Shown here: in pieces, positions 51,001-62,835 of the stretch
Layout of the letters: each line of letters begins with the position of its first letter
Position numbering within the stretch: position 1 is the first letter of the stretch
Assembly: GCA_023846275.1 (NCBI GenBank)
Contig: JAIUJO010000086.1
Coordinates: 528,436-592,435 of the forward strand
Direction of reading: 5' to 3'
From: Vanilla planifolia
Taxonomy: Eukaryota > Streptophyta > Magnoliopsida > Asparagales > Orchidaceae
DNA length: 64,000 nucleotides
Program-made: the position numbers and the translations under genes
Notes under the pieces: model-generated
Told to the model about the DNA's origin: nothing
The model's database searches: none
The model's input: the letters and a program-made list of their open reading frames with translations, nothing else

Positions 51001-53070
51001 AAAATTATTAATATAGTAAATATTAGAAGAAAATAAATGTTACTACAATAAAAGATGTGAGAAAGTTTTAGTGAGAATATAGAAATATTTAAATTTAAAT
51101 TAAAAAAATGTAAAATAATAAAGAGTAAGTACATGAAAAATAAAAAGAATAATAAATTAGTTTTCATTTTCTTATATAACCTTTAAATGATATATATTAC
51201 GACAAACAAGGGAAAGACTCATGATTATGTTAGGTGTCATTTCCTTTTAATGTTGAATATATTTCTTGCTATTCGTGCCAGCTCTAAAATAATATTAAAT
51301 AGTGAAATTATACTCTAATCATTAAAGAAAAAGAAATATTTTACTTATTTTAATTTCAAATATCATATTCGTTATTTTTTCATAGTTATCTATGTTTTTG
51401 TTAGTATAATAAAAACTTAATTTTAATACATTAAATATTTTAAGTTATTTGTTGTTGTAATCAATGTCATCATCTTGAAATTTTTTATGTGTTTTTACAT
51501 ATTTGTGCATATTATGATAATTCTTATTCAACTTAATCACTTTAATACAATGCATTGTTAATCATCATCTTTTCTTAAATCCAAAAACGTTTTTTGCATT
51601 ATTTACAAGAACATAGAACATAGTCACCTCGATTTTTATCATTGAATTTGATAACTAATTTTGATTTTCTTTTTGTCATTTGTCATTACAATTATGTTTT
51701 GTTTCTTTTAAAATTTTTTAATTTTGTTATCATACTCTCTATATATAAAATGATACTTAAATTTTTTTTAAAAAAATATATCTTTAATTTAATCCTTTAA
51801 AATATTTAATAGTAATGAAGTCTAATATTTTGCTTTTTGTTTTTTAATACTCCATAAAATAGAATGTTATTTAAAGCATATACTTTTGAACTATTTAGCA
51901 AATTGAATACACATTTTTATTGTTAAAAATTTATGTCAACAATTTTCTTTATTTTTATGTTTTGATTTTTATTTAATTATCTTACATCTTTTTAAAATGA
52001 GTTTATAAAAGACAAAAAAATTTGATATTAGATTTATTTGGACAAGACATTCAAAATCACACTAATTCAAATAAAATTGTGTAATTAAGGAAATGATTAA
52101 TGTTTCAAATGTTTAAATTTTTAAAAATTATGTCATATTATATAAAGAAGGTTCTGCTAATAGTATGATGATTGAAAATAAATTATTATAAGTTAAAAAT
52201 TGCAACATCAAAAAGTAGATAAATATACTTTATTTTAAATATTAAATTTTTTTAATATTATAATTTATCAAATAGTACATCAAACCTTTAAACTTTTTTA
52301 ATATTATAGAACTTAAGAATTTAAGGTTTTTAAATAACTTGTTAAAATTTAAAAAAAAAATAGAGTAAGTATTTGAAAATCATAAACAAGGAAACAAAGA
52401 TAAATAATATACTAATATTAAAAAATAAAAAAATACAATGATGACAAAACAATAAATTTTTTAATTGTTTGTGCAATTTTGATGCTAAGAAAATTTAAAC
52501 TAAATAAATAATTAGCATAATATTTCAGTAATAATAATAACAACAATACATTAAGTTCAAATTATTAACTTTATAAATTATATATGCAACATAGTCATAA
52601 AAAGTCATATCTATAATAAAAAAAAAGACAAATATTAAATACGACATATAATGAATGAGTTTTTCAATTATTTGTTGTTTCAAAAATTTGATAAAATAAA
52701 TTAACGGTCTATACATTTTTAAATAAATACATTGAATTAAATAACTAACCCAAAAAAGCAAATATTAGCAATGTAAAAATTCAAAATACATAACAAAACT
52801 TAAAGACCATAACCGAATAATTGAGTTGTTGACACAACATAATATAAAAAATTCTTTACTGATATTGAAGGTTAAACAAAGTTAATGTTACAATGAAAAA
52901 ATTTCAGAATTATTAAAATGCAAAAAATAATCAAGATAATCAAACATTTTAAACATTAAAATTTAAATTTTTAGCTTATCTACAAAAATAATTCTTGTAA
53001 TGGTAATCATAATAAATTTGTAACAAAATGGTGCAATTTATTAATTTATTTAAAAAAATAAAATTTTATA
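48090..53070. other. Second extremely AT-rich belt without genes
   Basis: 48,090-51,200 is A-rich on the plus strand, 51,230-51,990 T-rich and 52,000-53,070 A-rich again. No coding domain was seen. Minus frames 49,976-49,770, 51,167-50,982 and 52,761-52,525 are T-rich hydrophobic accidents. Confidence 0.6.
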
Positions 53071-54600
53071 GCGTAAGTGCAAGTACGTTAAATAAATAAT
53101 GTAGTCGTGAATTTTAGGAAGGCCATTACTTCTACGGAATTGATTTAGTTGGACATTCATAGTGCTTATGATTCTTATTTGGAAAAATTAGTGCACAAAG
53201 TAATGCATGTCAAGTATTAGTACATCACTCACAATAGTAATAAAACATACTTTAGATTGAGGTAGAGGATGATAAAGGCAATCAATGTGTATAAATATTA
53301 ACTAATACATAAGCTTAAAATAATTGATCCTAGTATGACAATAACAAAAGGTAAGAGGAGAGCTAAGATGACTACTTTTGGATAAAGTTTCATCGTAATT
53401 CATTTCTTTTATTTATATTTATTTTATTCAAGTAATTATTCAACAAAAAATTTTAATTATTGATAATTTTTTTTATCTTATGTTAGTTACATTGAACCAT
53501 TGTTTCTTACATCATATCATAATAATAAAAAATTATTATGTTGTTTATTAATTTTTTTTATGTTTCAAATCATGTATCTCAGCATCAACTAGCTTAACCT
53601 ACTATAAAGCTCAATTAATTGATTGATTGGTAAATCGGCAATTGAAAACAAGTAAATGAGTGTTGGAGAAATTATAGAGTGGCTTAACTTCAAATTTTGG
53701 AGCTAATAGATAGAGCACTTGGTGTAATAGTTTCCCATCCAAAGCATGTCTCCTATATTATATTTTTTGTCAGAATTGTTAAACTAATTACTTAATACTC
53801 AAATGACACATAGCTTTACATTCGTCTTGCTCATGGCAAGGCACATTATTTTGTGTGATCTATATATAATTCAAAATGTCAGTCTTTATCGTAAAAGAAG
53901 GTTGTGAAAGGAAGAGAAAATAATAGACAATATTTAAAATCTAAATAGTTAAATTAATCATAGGTTTAATCTTTAAACATCAAGAATTGAAATTATGATA
54001 ACACAAAGTCTTCAATTTAATATACATATTGATCACACAATGTCATGCCCATTAAAATTATTATTTTTTAGTGGAACAATAGTTATGATACTTTATTTGA
54101 TGATAATACTTAAGAATTTTAGTTTAATTTGATTGAGTAAAATTTTAGATTTTTAATAACTGATATTTATGATCATGGAAGGACTTATAAAACAATGAAT
54201 GTCAAACATTATAAATATCATCATAGTTGGAGAAACAAATCATTATGAGATTTATTTTAAGTTTAATTTCAAAAATTTTAATTTTAATTAATAAGTTAAT
54301 CTTAATTAAAATAACTTTACCAAAAAAACAAAAATTAAATTTTTTTGTCGCTAAAATCTTTATTTAAATTATTCATCTAGGAAAATGTAACATTCCCAAT
54401 TTTCATAATTTTAAAAATAATCTTACCATGACCACTTCTGTCAAAAGCTTTCTATAATAATGCAAAAAATAAATTAAGAAAATACATCTTGTTCTAACTG
54501 ACCAAATCAAATACTTTCCTAAGTGCTATAAGACTTTCAAAAAAAGGCAATCCTGACAAAAATGAAATAAAATAGATGGGCTATAACAATCTTTCAATGA
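53070..54600 (+). repeat. 1.4-kb dispersed repeat, copy 2
   Basis: It is collinear with 25,660-27,060 on the same strand, about 27.4 kb away, and slightly longer through small insertions such as the region 53,640-53,720. The words GTTGGACA, GACACATA and TTTATTTGATGATAATA appear in the same order. No coding potential was found. Confidence 0.8.
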
Positions 54601-56180
54601 AATGAAACTTGTAGAAAAGAAAAGTTACAAGAGTTTTTAATTTGATGCATACAATAATCCTAAGTTTAATGAAATGTATAACGATACACAAATGTTTTTT
54701 TCTTTTACTTTAATGAGAAATTGAATCACAAAAGATTGTTGTACTTTTTTATTATTTCAACTTTTTATTTTCAAATTTTCTTTAAAAATTTAAAATACAA
54801 TTAATATTATTTTTTAAAAAATAAATTAACATGAAAATGTTTAACAATAATTTATTTAAGGTTAATAGACAATCTAAAATTGTTACTTTAAAATATTTTT
54901 TAAAAATACTTTTTCAAATGTAAAACTATATTTCAAAGTAATTCATCCATCTTGATAAACCAACTTTCAATTGGTTTACCCATAGAGAATAATTGCTTAA
55001 ATTAATACTAGAAAATGTTTTTGTAAACACGCTTTTGAAGTGAAAACTAGTACATGAGTCTCACATATTAAATTTATATAATTTCTATAATTATTGATTA
55101 AGGGAAGAAGGTACAATGAGCTTATGTTTAATATAATAAACAAAAATTTGAATGTTTAGATTGTATGGCTTAGCTAAAAAAATTTGACAATTTGAGAAGA
55201 GGTCATACTTGCTACAAATAGAATTTACAGTAGTAGAATATTTAGTAGTTCTTGATTGATATCCCGAAGATTGATTCATTTTAATTAGTTATTCCATCTA
55301 TAATTGTTAGTTATTTACTGAAAGAACTTTATTATAGCTGTTAGAAATTATAAAGACGCTATGTGAAAAGGTGTTCGACCCAAAGCTTTTGAGTGCCTAC
55401 TAGGGATAGCCCAGTTTGAGAGCATTGCATTTTGATGCAAGGAGGAATGTGGTAATTTTTTTTGTAATTCTAATTATGAAAAATTTAATATAATTAATTT
55501 TTTATCTTAATCATTGTTTAGCAAACAAACTAACAAGGAACTTGGAAAAGGTATGATTTAACTAAGAAAATGGTTATAAGTTTGAAAAAAGGAATCCTAT
55601 TCATTTGTTAAACCAAAGATATGATTGAAAATTTTAATACATAAATATGATTTAAAATTGAAACAAAAAAAAGTGTCGTAAAATTGATAAACTAACTGTT
55701 TATAATAAAAGGGATTTTTAAATTTGATGCACATGTTTTCAATTATTGAGACTTGCTAAACAAATATAGATACTTTGAAGATATCTATTTTACACTAGAA
55801 ATGTCCATTAAAATAAAATGCTAAATATTTAAGACTTCGCTCATCAAATATAAATTTGACCTATGGGCTTCCTCTAGTAAGCCTTTACCTTTTTATGATC
55901 ATTATATTTTCGATGGAAATAATAGGATTGCCACTCACTTGAAGTTATAAAATAAGGAAATGCACACATAAAAAAATTTGTAAGGTGTATTAGAACAAAA
56001 ATAAATTAAAAACATAGATACAAAAAGGAAACATAGAATTTAATTAAATAAAAAAGCTGTAATAATTTAATTTATGCTTTGAATGTTGTTACATTTAATA
56101 GAGTTATGAATTTAAAAATTACATTTAAACTTTTCCACAAATTATTTGTAACATAGAAGGGTGCATTCTTAGTTTAAGAA
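54600..56180. other. Unassigned stretch with a small GC-richer segment
   Basis: Mostly AT-rich. At 55,350-55,450 a more balanced segment contains GTGTTCGACCC and, 20 bp later, GGGATAGCCCAG with TTGCATTTTGATGCAA. These words resemble tRNA promoter boxes but are in the wrong order for a tRNA gene. The rest may be leader sequence of the copia element that follows. No coding domain was read. Confidence 0.4.
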
Positions 56181-56189
56181 ATTAAAATA

Positions 56190-56730
56190 CATATGATAAC
56201 ATATGATTAGGAGTTATTCAAAATTCTTTCTAATGAATCTATTGAAATAAGGTTTATTTGATTTATTAAATATTATTAATAGACTTTTTAGTTAAGGAAA
56301 GACTATATATATGAATGAACATGTAAATAAGATCCTTAGAACATTGCCAAAAGTGTTTACGCCTTCAACATTGCCACAAACATTTCTACTATAACATTTG
56401 ATGACTTTGTAGGTGAGCTCATGACTAATGAAATATATAGATAGAAAGGAGAAAAAAAGAGAAATACTTGATTATAAAAAAATAAATTCTATCCAAAAAG
56501 TAAATAATGGTACTAAAGAGAGTGGAAGATACCTTAAAAGAGGAGACTATAGATGATGATAGCATAGCTCTAATTTGCGAATGTTTATATAAAAGTTTTG
56601 GCATTGCAAGAACATAAACAAAACAAAGGTCCGAACAAGAGAGAAAAAGGGGATCTTTTTGCAAAAGTGTGACAAAATAGGACATATCAAATTAGCATGT
56701 ATTATGGTGTAAGGTGGAACTAAAAAACAG
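56190..56730 (+). pseudogene. Copia gag (UBN2) with zinc knuckle (copy D)
   Basis: Plus-strand reading near 56,210-56,250 gives ELFKILSNESIEIRFI, the UBN2 segment YExFxMxxxESIxxMxxRF. At 56,390-56,438 ITFDDFVGELMTNEIY corresponds to LTLDELxGxLMTHEI. At 56,655-56,700 LQKCDKIGHIKLAC is a zinc knuckle in which the second Cys, the His and the last Cys are kept and the first Cys is lost. A lysine- and glutamate-rich tail follows. Several frame changes occur. Minus frames in 56,425-56,756 are shadows. Confidence 0.78.
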
Positions 56731-57074
56731 AAGAATGCAATGATGAAGAGTAACAATTGGCAAAAGAAAGCCTTGATTAATGCCTAAAATGACTTAGAAG
56801 ATATTAACACAATTGAAGAGAAAGAGAATAATGAAGGGCTATTTGGATGATTGCTAAAGAGGATGAATAGGAAAAAGGAACATCAGTAAGTGAAGTAAAG
56901 GTAAGTTACCTTAATAAAGTATTACCTTAACAATTAATTTACTTGTGTAATAACATGAAACTTTATGTCAAGAAAATAAGAAACTAAAAGAAAATGGTAG
57001 TGAATATTCTAGACTTTTTGATCATATTAGAGGTTGGGCTAGCAGATATTTAATGAACAAGTAAAACGCTGACG

Positions 57075-57296
57075 ATGGATTACCACAAAAACTTAAGGGC
57101 ATGCAACATTTTTTCATTATTAAAAAGAAAAATTATTAGTAGAAATATTTTTGTTTCTAATGTTAGAATATTTCATGTTCATTGGAGTAATCAAAAAGTC
57201 AATATTTCCCAAGGTTACAATAATAAGTTTACATGTCTTTATAGCATGCAAACTGACTATACAGCACATTTAGGTGTCATTAAAGCTCATATTTAA
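57075..57296 (+). pseudogene. Copia gag-integrase interval (copy D)
   Basis: A 73-codon open frame lies between the knuckle and integrase. In copia polyproteins this interval holds the aspartic protease and GAG-pre-integrase region. No DTG-type protease motif or HxCxxxH box is certain in it. It is annotated by position only. A frame near 57,450-57,480, WIVSV, could be a relic of the protease entry W-x-(L/I)DSG, but this is doubtful. Confidence 0.3.
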
Positions 57297-57899
57297 TCTC
57301 ATTTTCCTAGCTTTGCTTGGTAGTTAAGGGAAATCATAGTTCTACTATTGGAAAATATCCTTGGCCTAAAAAGGTTTGGAATCATCAACCTAATGATTAA
57401 TATATAGTTATAAGAATGTTTTCTTTAGAAGGACAAGTGATTCTTGGATAGTTAGTGTTTGAGACACATGGGTAGAAATATCAATTTATTCACCCAACAA
57501 GAAGCCTACATTAAACGAATAGTAGTACTTATTGACAACTCAAAGAAATACAACAAATTACTAAGTACAATTGGAAATTTGATATTTTTTACTACTAAAC
57601 TCTATTTGTTTGAAGTGTAAAGGATAATTTTCATAAAATAAGTTAACTATGTGATAGCAATTTTAGAATTTTATTTGATTTTGTTACATGTAAAATTAAT
57701 AAATTTGAAAATATACTAGTTATTACAGCTAAACAAAATAATACTTACATGATTTTAATAAAGTAAATAGTTCCCAAATAAAATGTTTGTGTCATATGTT
57801 AGTGACTTCAATTTATTGTATAGAAGACTTTGTGATGTTAGCACAGATACCTTTATAAAAATTATTAAATATAACTTAGGTTTAGCTAAATTGCCTTTT

Positions 57900-58245
57900 G
57901 TAGATGATTATGTATGTGCTTTGACCTTTCAAAAATAAATTGTTTGGACATATACACTGCATGAGTATAGGACATCAGAAATATGGACTAGTTAAGCTAG
58001 ATGACTATTCTAGTTATAGATACATAATTTTCTTATAGAAAAGGAGTAAATTTTGTGGACAATTTCATATCTTGATGACTAATAATGAAAATGAGCCTCG
58101 TTAGAATTTAGTTGCCACAACAAGCGATAATCAAGGTGAATATAGAAGTGAGAAATTTATCGAATATTTTAATAATAATAGAATTTCACAAAAATTTTCT
58201 AACAATGTTGTATAAGAGTACGATCCCTTCTAGATTAAAGTGAAT
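57900..58245 (+). pseudogene. Copia integrase core (copy D)
   Basis: The plus strand at 58,124-58,215 reads DNQGEYRSEKFIEYFNNNRI, then SQKFSNNVV. This matches the integrase core SDxGxEFxxxxFxxYxxxxGIxHxFSxxxTPQQNG, keeping the second catalytic Asp. Upstream, near 57,990-58,040, a degraded DDYSSY-like stretch corresponds to the DxYSRYTWVYF(L/M) segment. Homology fades after 58,245, just where TPQQNG should stand. Confidence 0.78.
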
Positions 58246-58249
58246 AAGA

Positions 58250-60975
58250 ATAATTTGATCTAATTCTACATAATATTGAATTAGCGTTGTTTAGAAATTA
58301 TTCATCGAAGCATGATTGTCTAACAATCAATGTAGCCTTTTCTAGAACAATTTGACTTTTGATTTCCTTATCAATGTAAATAAAGGCCCAATGAATAAAA
58401 GTTCTTTTGTACCTCATTGATTGACTTAATCAATCAATTCATTCATTGCATCCCACCTAGGATTCGTGGGACTCTTCTATCCACCAAGTGCAGCTATTGC
58501 ATTAAAGTATAAAATTTCTATCAACATAGCTTTCATTTCTTATACAATTTGAGTTGCCTTGTACCAAACTATTCTTAATTTAGTACTTGTGTTTAACATA
58601 CACATAGCTATAATAAGCAACATCTTGTTTCCATGGATTATCATTGAGGAAGTGAACTAATTACTCATCCTCATTTAAGGATTCATAGTGGATGCCTTAT
58701 ATTAATAATACCCAAGTCTCATTAGATTTATTCCAAATGTAGTACTCAAATTCTAATGTCTTAAATAGATTATGAAATTAGCTATTGTTAGCCATACATT
58801 TCATGATGGCAACAAAATTATTTTTTATTTTGAGTAGAAAAATAAACTACCTTACATAACTCTTACTTTTTGTACCTTTTATATTACAAGCTAGGATGTT
58901 AATCAATGAAAGTCATTTGTTATGAAATTTGAGAAAATTAGGCACTTCTACAAATCTTACTCAAACGAAGATGCCTCTTTAACCATTTCTAATATTTCTC
59001 TTTGAATGCTTATCATAAACTAGGTTGAATTCTTGATCTTTAGATTACATTAGACTACAATTTGTAGTTCGTTTAAGCTAGTCGTTGCTAAAATCTTAAA
59101 ATGATTTTAAGTCATTTTGTTAGTAAGCTTTATCATAGGACACTAGTAAATCAAAAACTAAATATAGTAGTTTATTCTACCTTTGGGCTTTTCTTAAAAG
59201 AAATCTAGTTATCACTAATTTGGTTAAAAATTTCATGTTGTTCCATCTTTAATTCATTTGCAAACTTCGATTTCTTTAAGCATGTGCTAATTCTACTACT
59301 AAACATATCAGCTAAGTCATTTGTGACTTTTCACACTCCTTCCTTGTATTGAAACAATTTGGTAGTGCCTTAGTATTTTTTAATGCAACATCTCTATCAA
59401 AAATGAAATTATAAAAAAGTAGTGACTTTTCATTTAGAATGTTACCTAATCCATAAATAATGGCTTATTGAGATTATACTCATTCACATTTATCTATGCT
59501 TTCTTTATCTTGCATATTTGATGACATTTTATTTTTTTTTACATTGAAGAGAGGTTTGACCTTAGCCATAGAAGTTGATTAAATAACTATGTTATCCTAT
59601 TGAGTTCATTACCACAATCTATTTGAGTTTCCAATGTTTTTGTTGTCTAGATTCAACTAGGTAATTCCTTCACTAGATCCACTTCAACACACATCGTGTT
59701 TATGCTTAGTCTAGCTAGGTTTATTGTAGTCATAGTCACTTGTACAGGATTTTTTATTTCCAATGCTAACGAGTAAAGAGTTACCATATTGAAAAATTGA
59801 AATGCAACCTAAATTAGAGCTAATGTTGATTCAAACAACATTCGTATGAAACTCATGATGCCACTTAAATAATGTTTTTTTAAAAGTCATTGATATTCCA
59901 TGCTTGATGAGATAAACATCTCAAATAATCTATCAAATCCAGTTAGTACAAGTCACTTATCCTAAAATGATATCTTTTAGTCTCTAAAAAATTTGATTTT
60001 CTTAAATGCCACTAGCATGTTTTCATATTTGGAAATATGTGAAAATTCATCATTAATTCAAGCCTAAATAATGTGTCAATTTTTTTAATTTCTACTTCAT
60101 TAAAAATAATTTTTGGAGTACCATTGAGGGTTCTCTTTTGTTGATTCAAACTAGAGAATTTCGGCTACTTAGCAAAGAATCTCAACAAACAAATGGTTGA
60201 GGGTGGTCACTCCCCCTAAATAGATGTAAATCAAGATTAATAGCAATTAAAAAACTATACTCAATATATATATTTAAGGAATTAGAATTCTCTACATTTC
60301 ATTTTCAACTTATTTTGATTCACCTAGGATTCATCCTTATCATTTAGGTGAGGTTTAATTCCTTGTGAATCAAAATTAATAGAATAATGGAGTTATATTC
60401 ACAAATGATTATCCTAATTGAACTTAAAATCTCATAGTGTTATGTTAAGTTTTAGTGTTCATTACATGATGTTAGAAGTTAGGTAGATGATGAATTCTTG
60501 AAGCTTATCATTATGAATATAGTTTTACTAAATTTTATAACAATAATAATGGTAAAGAAATATTCAAGTTGTACTTAAATGTATAATAGATTTTATGTTA
60601 TACTTATAATTGCAAGGGCCATGATGACATAATATTATGTACCTAGAAAGAATAAAGCCAAAATAAAATAGTTCAAGATGGTAATCTTTATGAGAATTAG
60701 GGTATGTCACTTTGAAGCAAAAATGTTGATTTTAATCTCTGTAGAAGCTTATGATGTAAGGAGACCTACATGATTTCCTAAGCTTTGTATTTAAGAATCC
60801 AAAACAAACTTTGTATTCATTAAAGGTAGTAATGTGTGGTGGGTGTGAAGTATTTTAGGATCACATCAAAAACAATGTCACATAAGAATTTGAGCATATT
60901 TACATGGAATTGAACAAAAGGTTTTCCCCCAATTTTAGTGCAATAAAATTTGACTTAGACTACAGAAGTAATTTG
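58250..60975. other. Unassigned stretch between copia copy D and the tandem array
   Basis: Composition is moderate and the text looks like decayed coding DNA, probably on the minus strand, but no domain could be named. Near 60,600-60,640 a C-x-N-C-K-GHDD-x4-C arrangement on the plus strand hints at a retroviral-type knuckle; it is isolated and uncertain. Confidence 0.35.
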
Positions 60976-60978
60976 ATA

Positions 60979-61392
60979 TTACCCTTCATGATACATATGT
61001 ATAACATACAAATTGGTCCTTAATGATAAGGCATTTTTATTCATAAATTTTCCCAGTTCATTTGTCGACAAGAGTTTTGTTTGAATGCATGCATATGCAT
61101 ATATGATGTTTGAACTATAACTATTTATTACCAAATAATTTAATTCATAAAAATCAAACACTAGAAAATTTTCTTTTTTCTTGAAATAAAAATTTTTATT
61201 TTTGAGCAACCTATTTTCTAATATCAAATACTTCAAAATTGAATCAAGTTCTAATGGAACGTTGTCGTAGAAATTCTTTTTTGCATGAAATTTACTAGTG
61301 AAAGAAATCTTCAAATAATTATCAAGTGATATAGATTCATAATTTGTTATGTTAATTAGATATTGTTTCGAAATCACTCATGTTTTTCTCAT
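60979..61392 (-). pseudogene. Unit 1 reading frame B of the tandem array, with unique C-terminal tail
   Basis: I do not recognise this protein. From an ATG at 61,392 the frame meets a TGA after four codons and is then open for 132 codons. The conserved part reads YESISLDNYLKISFTSKFH, then NVPLELDSIL and a lysine/asparagine/phenylalanine-rich stretch around LLKNKNFYF. From about 61,105 downward it leaves the repeated unit and continues for about 40 more codons in unique sequence (STNELGKFMNKNALSLRT). No membrane segment or catalytic motif is visible. The heptad-like, charged middle could be helical. A post-knuckle segment of a retrotransposon gag-pol is possible but unproved. Confidence 0.45.
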
Positions 61393-61600
61393 GAAATATA
61401 CAATATTTCTTCTTTATTTATTTTCAAATTTATCATGCAATTGAACAATGGAGGAACATGATTCATCATAAAATAAAATATTTAAGCTAACTACATCACA
61501 TGAAGAACATTTACCTCAATAATGAGCTACTATGCCATTAAGATCCATATTAGTTTTGGGGCTCCTCCTTCTCTACCTTTTCTTCTCTTACTACATCATT
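61389..61600 (-). pseudogene. Unit 1 reading frame A of the tandem array, broken
   Basis: This is the counterpart of the frame at 62,112-62,321. It shares KTNMDL, IVAHY, GKCSSCD and IVQLHDKF, but has a TGA in place of the CGA arginine of the other units (about 61,520) and a stop plus shift near its end. The CGA to TGA change is a CpG transition. The identity of the protein is unknown. Confidence 0.45.
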
Positions 61601-61815
61601 TTTTCTATTTATTACCTTTTTCTTTTTTTCATATTACTCTTCGAAGATGCACATAGCCTCAAAGAAAATTTTTTGCATTAACATTTTAGTGCAAATTTCT
61701 TTTGATATGGCACAAACTAAATATTAATCCTTTTTAATAAAGTTATATTGATATGTTCATAAGAAATGTTAATAATAATGTTATTAATTTTTCAAAAAAT
61801 TTTCTTAACTTTAAA

Positions 61816-62115
61816 TTAACTATTTATGATGTATGAACTAAAACTATTTATTATCAAATAATTTAATTCATAAAAATGAAACACTAGAAAATTCTCTTTA
61901 TTCTTGTAATAAAAATTTTTATTTTTGAGCAACATATTTTCTAATATCAAATACATCAAAATTGAATCAAGGTCTAACGGAACGTTGTCGTCAAAATTCT
62001 TTTTTGCATGAAATTTACCAGTGAAAGAAATCTTCAAATAATTATCAAGTGATAAGGATTAATATTTGCTTAAGTTAATCAGATATTATTTCAAAATCAC
62101 TATTGTTTTTCTCAT
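61816..62115 (-). pseudogene. Unit 2 reading frame B of the tandem array, broken
   Basis: It is the same protein segment as in unit 1 (LDNYLKISFTGKFH, NVPLDLDSIL, LLKNKNFYY). The frame is open from 62,037, but two stops lie between the ATG at 62,115 and that point. It ends in the next spacer after IINSFSS. No function is known. Confidence 0.4.
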
Positions 62116-62321
62116 GAAATATACAATATTTCTTCTTTTTTATTATCAAATTTATCATGCAATTGAACAATGGACGAACATGTTTCATCATAAAATAAAA
62201 TATTTAAACTAACTTCATCACATGAAGGACATTTACCTCGATAATGAGCTACTATACAATTAAGATCCATATTAGTTTTGCGGCTCCACCTTCTCTTCCT
62301 TTTCTTCACTTGCTTCATCAT
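62112..62321 (-). CDS. Unit 2 reading frame A of the tandem array, unknown protein
   Basis: This is an uninterrupted 69-codon frame from the ATG at 62,321 to the TGA at 62,112. It begins with a basic run (KKRKRR) and continues with TNMDLNCIVAHYRGKCPSCD, and later ILFYDETCSSIVQLHDKFD. The pair GKCxSCD is kept in units 1-3. Together with a preceding H it could form part of a metal site, but only one CxxC is present. The stop overlaps the ATG of frame B by the sequence ATGA. Whether it is expressed is unknown. The same frame is open in unit 3 and broken in units 1 and 4. Confidence 0.35.
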   Translation of the reverse strand: MMKQVKKRKRRWSRKTNMDLNCIVAHYRGKCPSCDEVSLNILFYDETCSSIVQLHDKFDNKKEEILYIS

Positions 62322-62598
62322 TTTTTTCTATTTATTACCTTTTGATTTTTTCCATATTTCCCTTCTAGATGCACATAGCCTCAAAGAAAATTTTTTGCAT
62401 TAATATTTTAGTACAAATTTCTTATGATATGGCACAAACTAAATATTAAACCTTTTTAATAAAGTTATGTATATATGTTCATAAGAAATATTAAAATTAA
62501 TGTTATTAATTTTTTTAATAATTTCCTTAACTTTAACTTAACTATTTATTATGTATGAACTAAAACTATTCAATATCAAATAATTTAATTCATAAAAA

Positions 62599-62835
62599 TC
62601 AAACACGAAAATTTTCTTTAATCTTGAAATAAAAATTTTTATTTTTGAGCAACCTATTTTGTAATATAGGATACTTCAAAATTGAATCATGTTCTAAGGG
62701 AACGTTGTCGTAGAAATTTTTTTTTGCATGAAATTTACTAGTGAAAGAAATCTTCAAATAATTATCAAGTGATAACAATTCATATTTTCTTAAGTTAATC
62801 AGATATTGTTTCAAAATCACTAATGATTTTCTCAT
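62599..62835 (-). CDS. Unit 3 reading frame B of the tandem array, unknown protein
   Basis: This is an intact 78-codon frame from the ATG at 62,835, overlapping frame A of the same unit by four bases. It has LDNYLKISFTSKFHAKKNFY, VPLEHDSILKY and LLKNKNFYFKIKENF, and then ends earlier than in unit 1. Along with the partner frame it is the best preserved pair in the array. No known domain was recognised. Confidence 0.35.
   Translation of the reverse strand: MRKSLVILKQYLINLRKYELLSLDNYLKISFTSKFHAKKNFYDNVPLEHDSILKYPILQNRLLKNKNFYFKIKENFRV

Larger units (their letters stand above)
56180..58250 (+). mobile_element. Degenerate Ty1/copia retrotransposon, copy D
   Basis: Gag (56,190-56,730) and integrase core (57,900-58,240) lie in correct order and spacing on the plus strand. 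Homology ends soon after the segment before the expected TPQQNG box, so RT and RNase H are missing, by deletion or by a later insertion at about 58,250. LTRs were not found. It is a separate copy in the opposite orientation to A-C. Confidence 0.78.

Noticed and set aside
55350-55450. A tRNA gene
   Set aside because: The A-box and B-box words are in the wrong order, the anticodon-like loop has six bases, and no acceptor stem closes.
58550-59450. Possible hAT-type transposase on the minus strand
   Set aside because: Some stretches looked coding, but no hAT dimerisation motif, zinc finger or terminal inverted repeats could be recognised.
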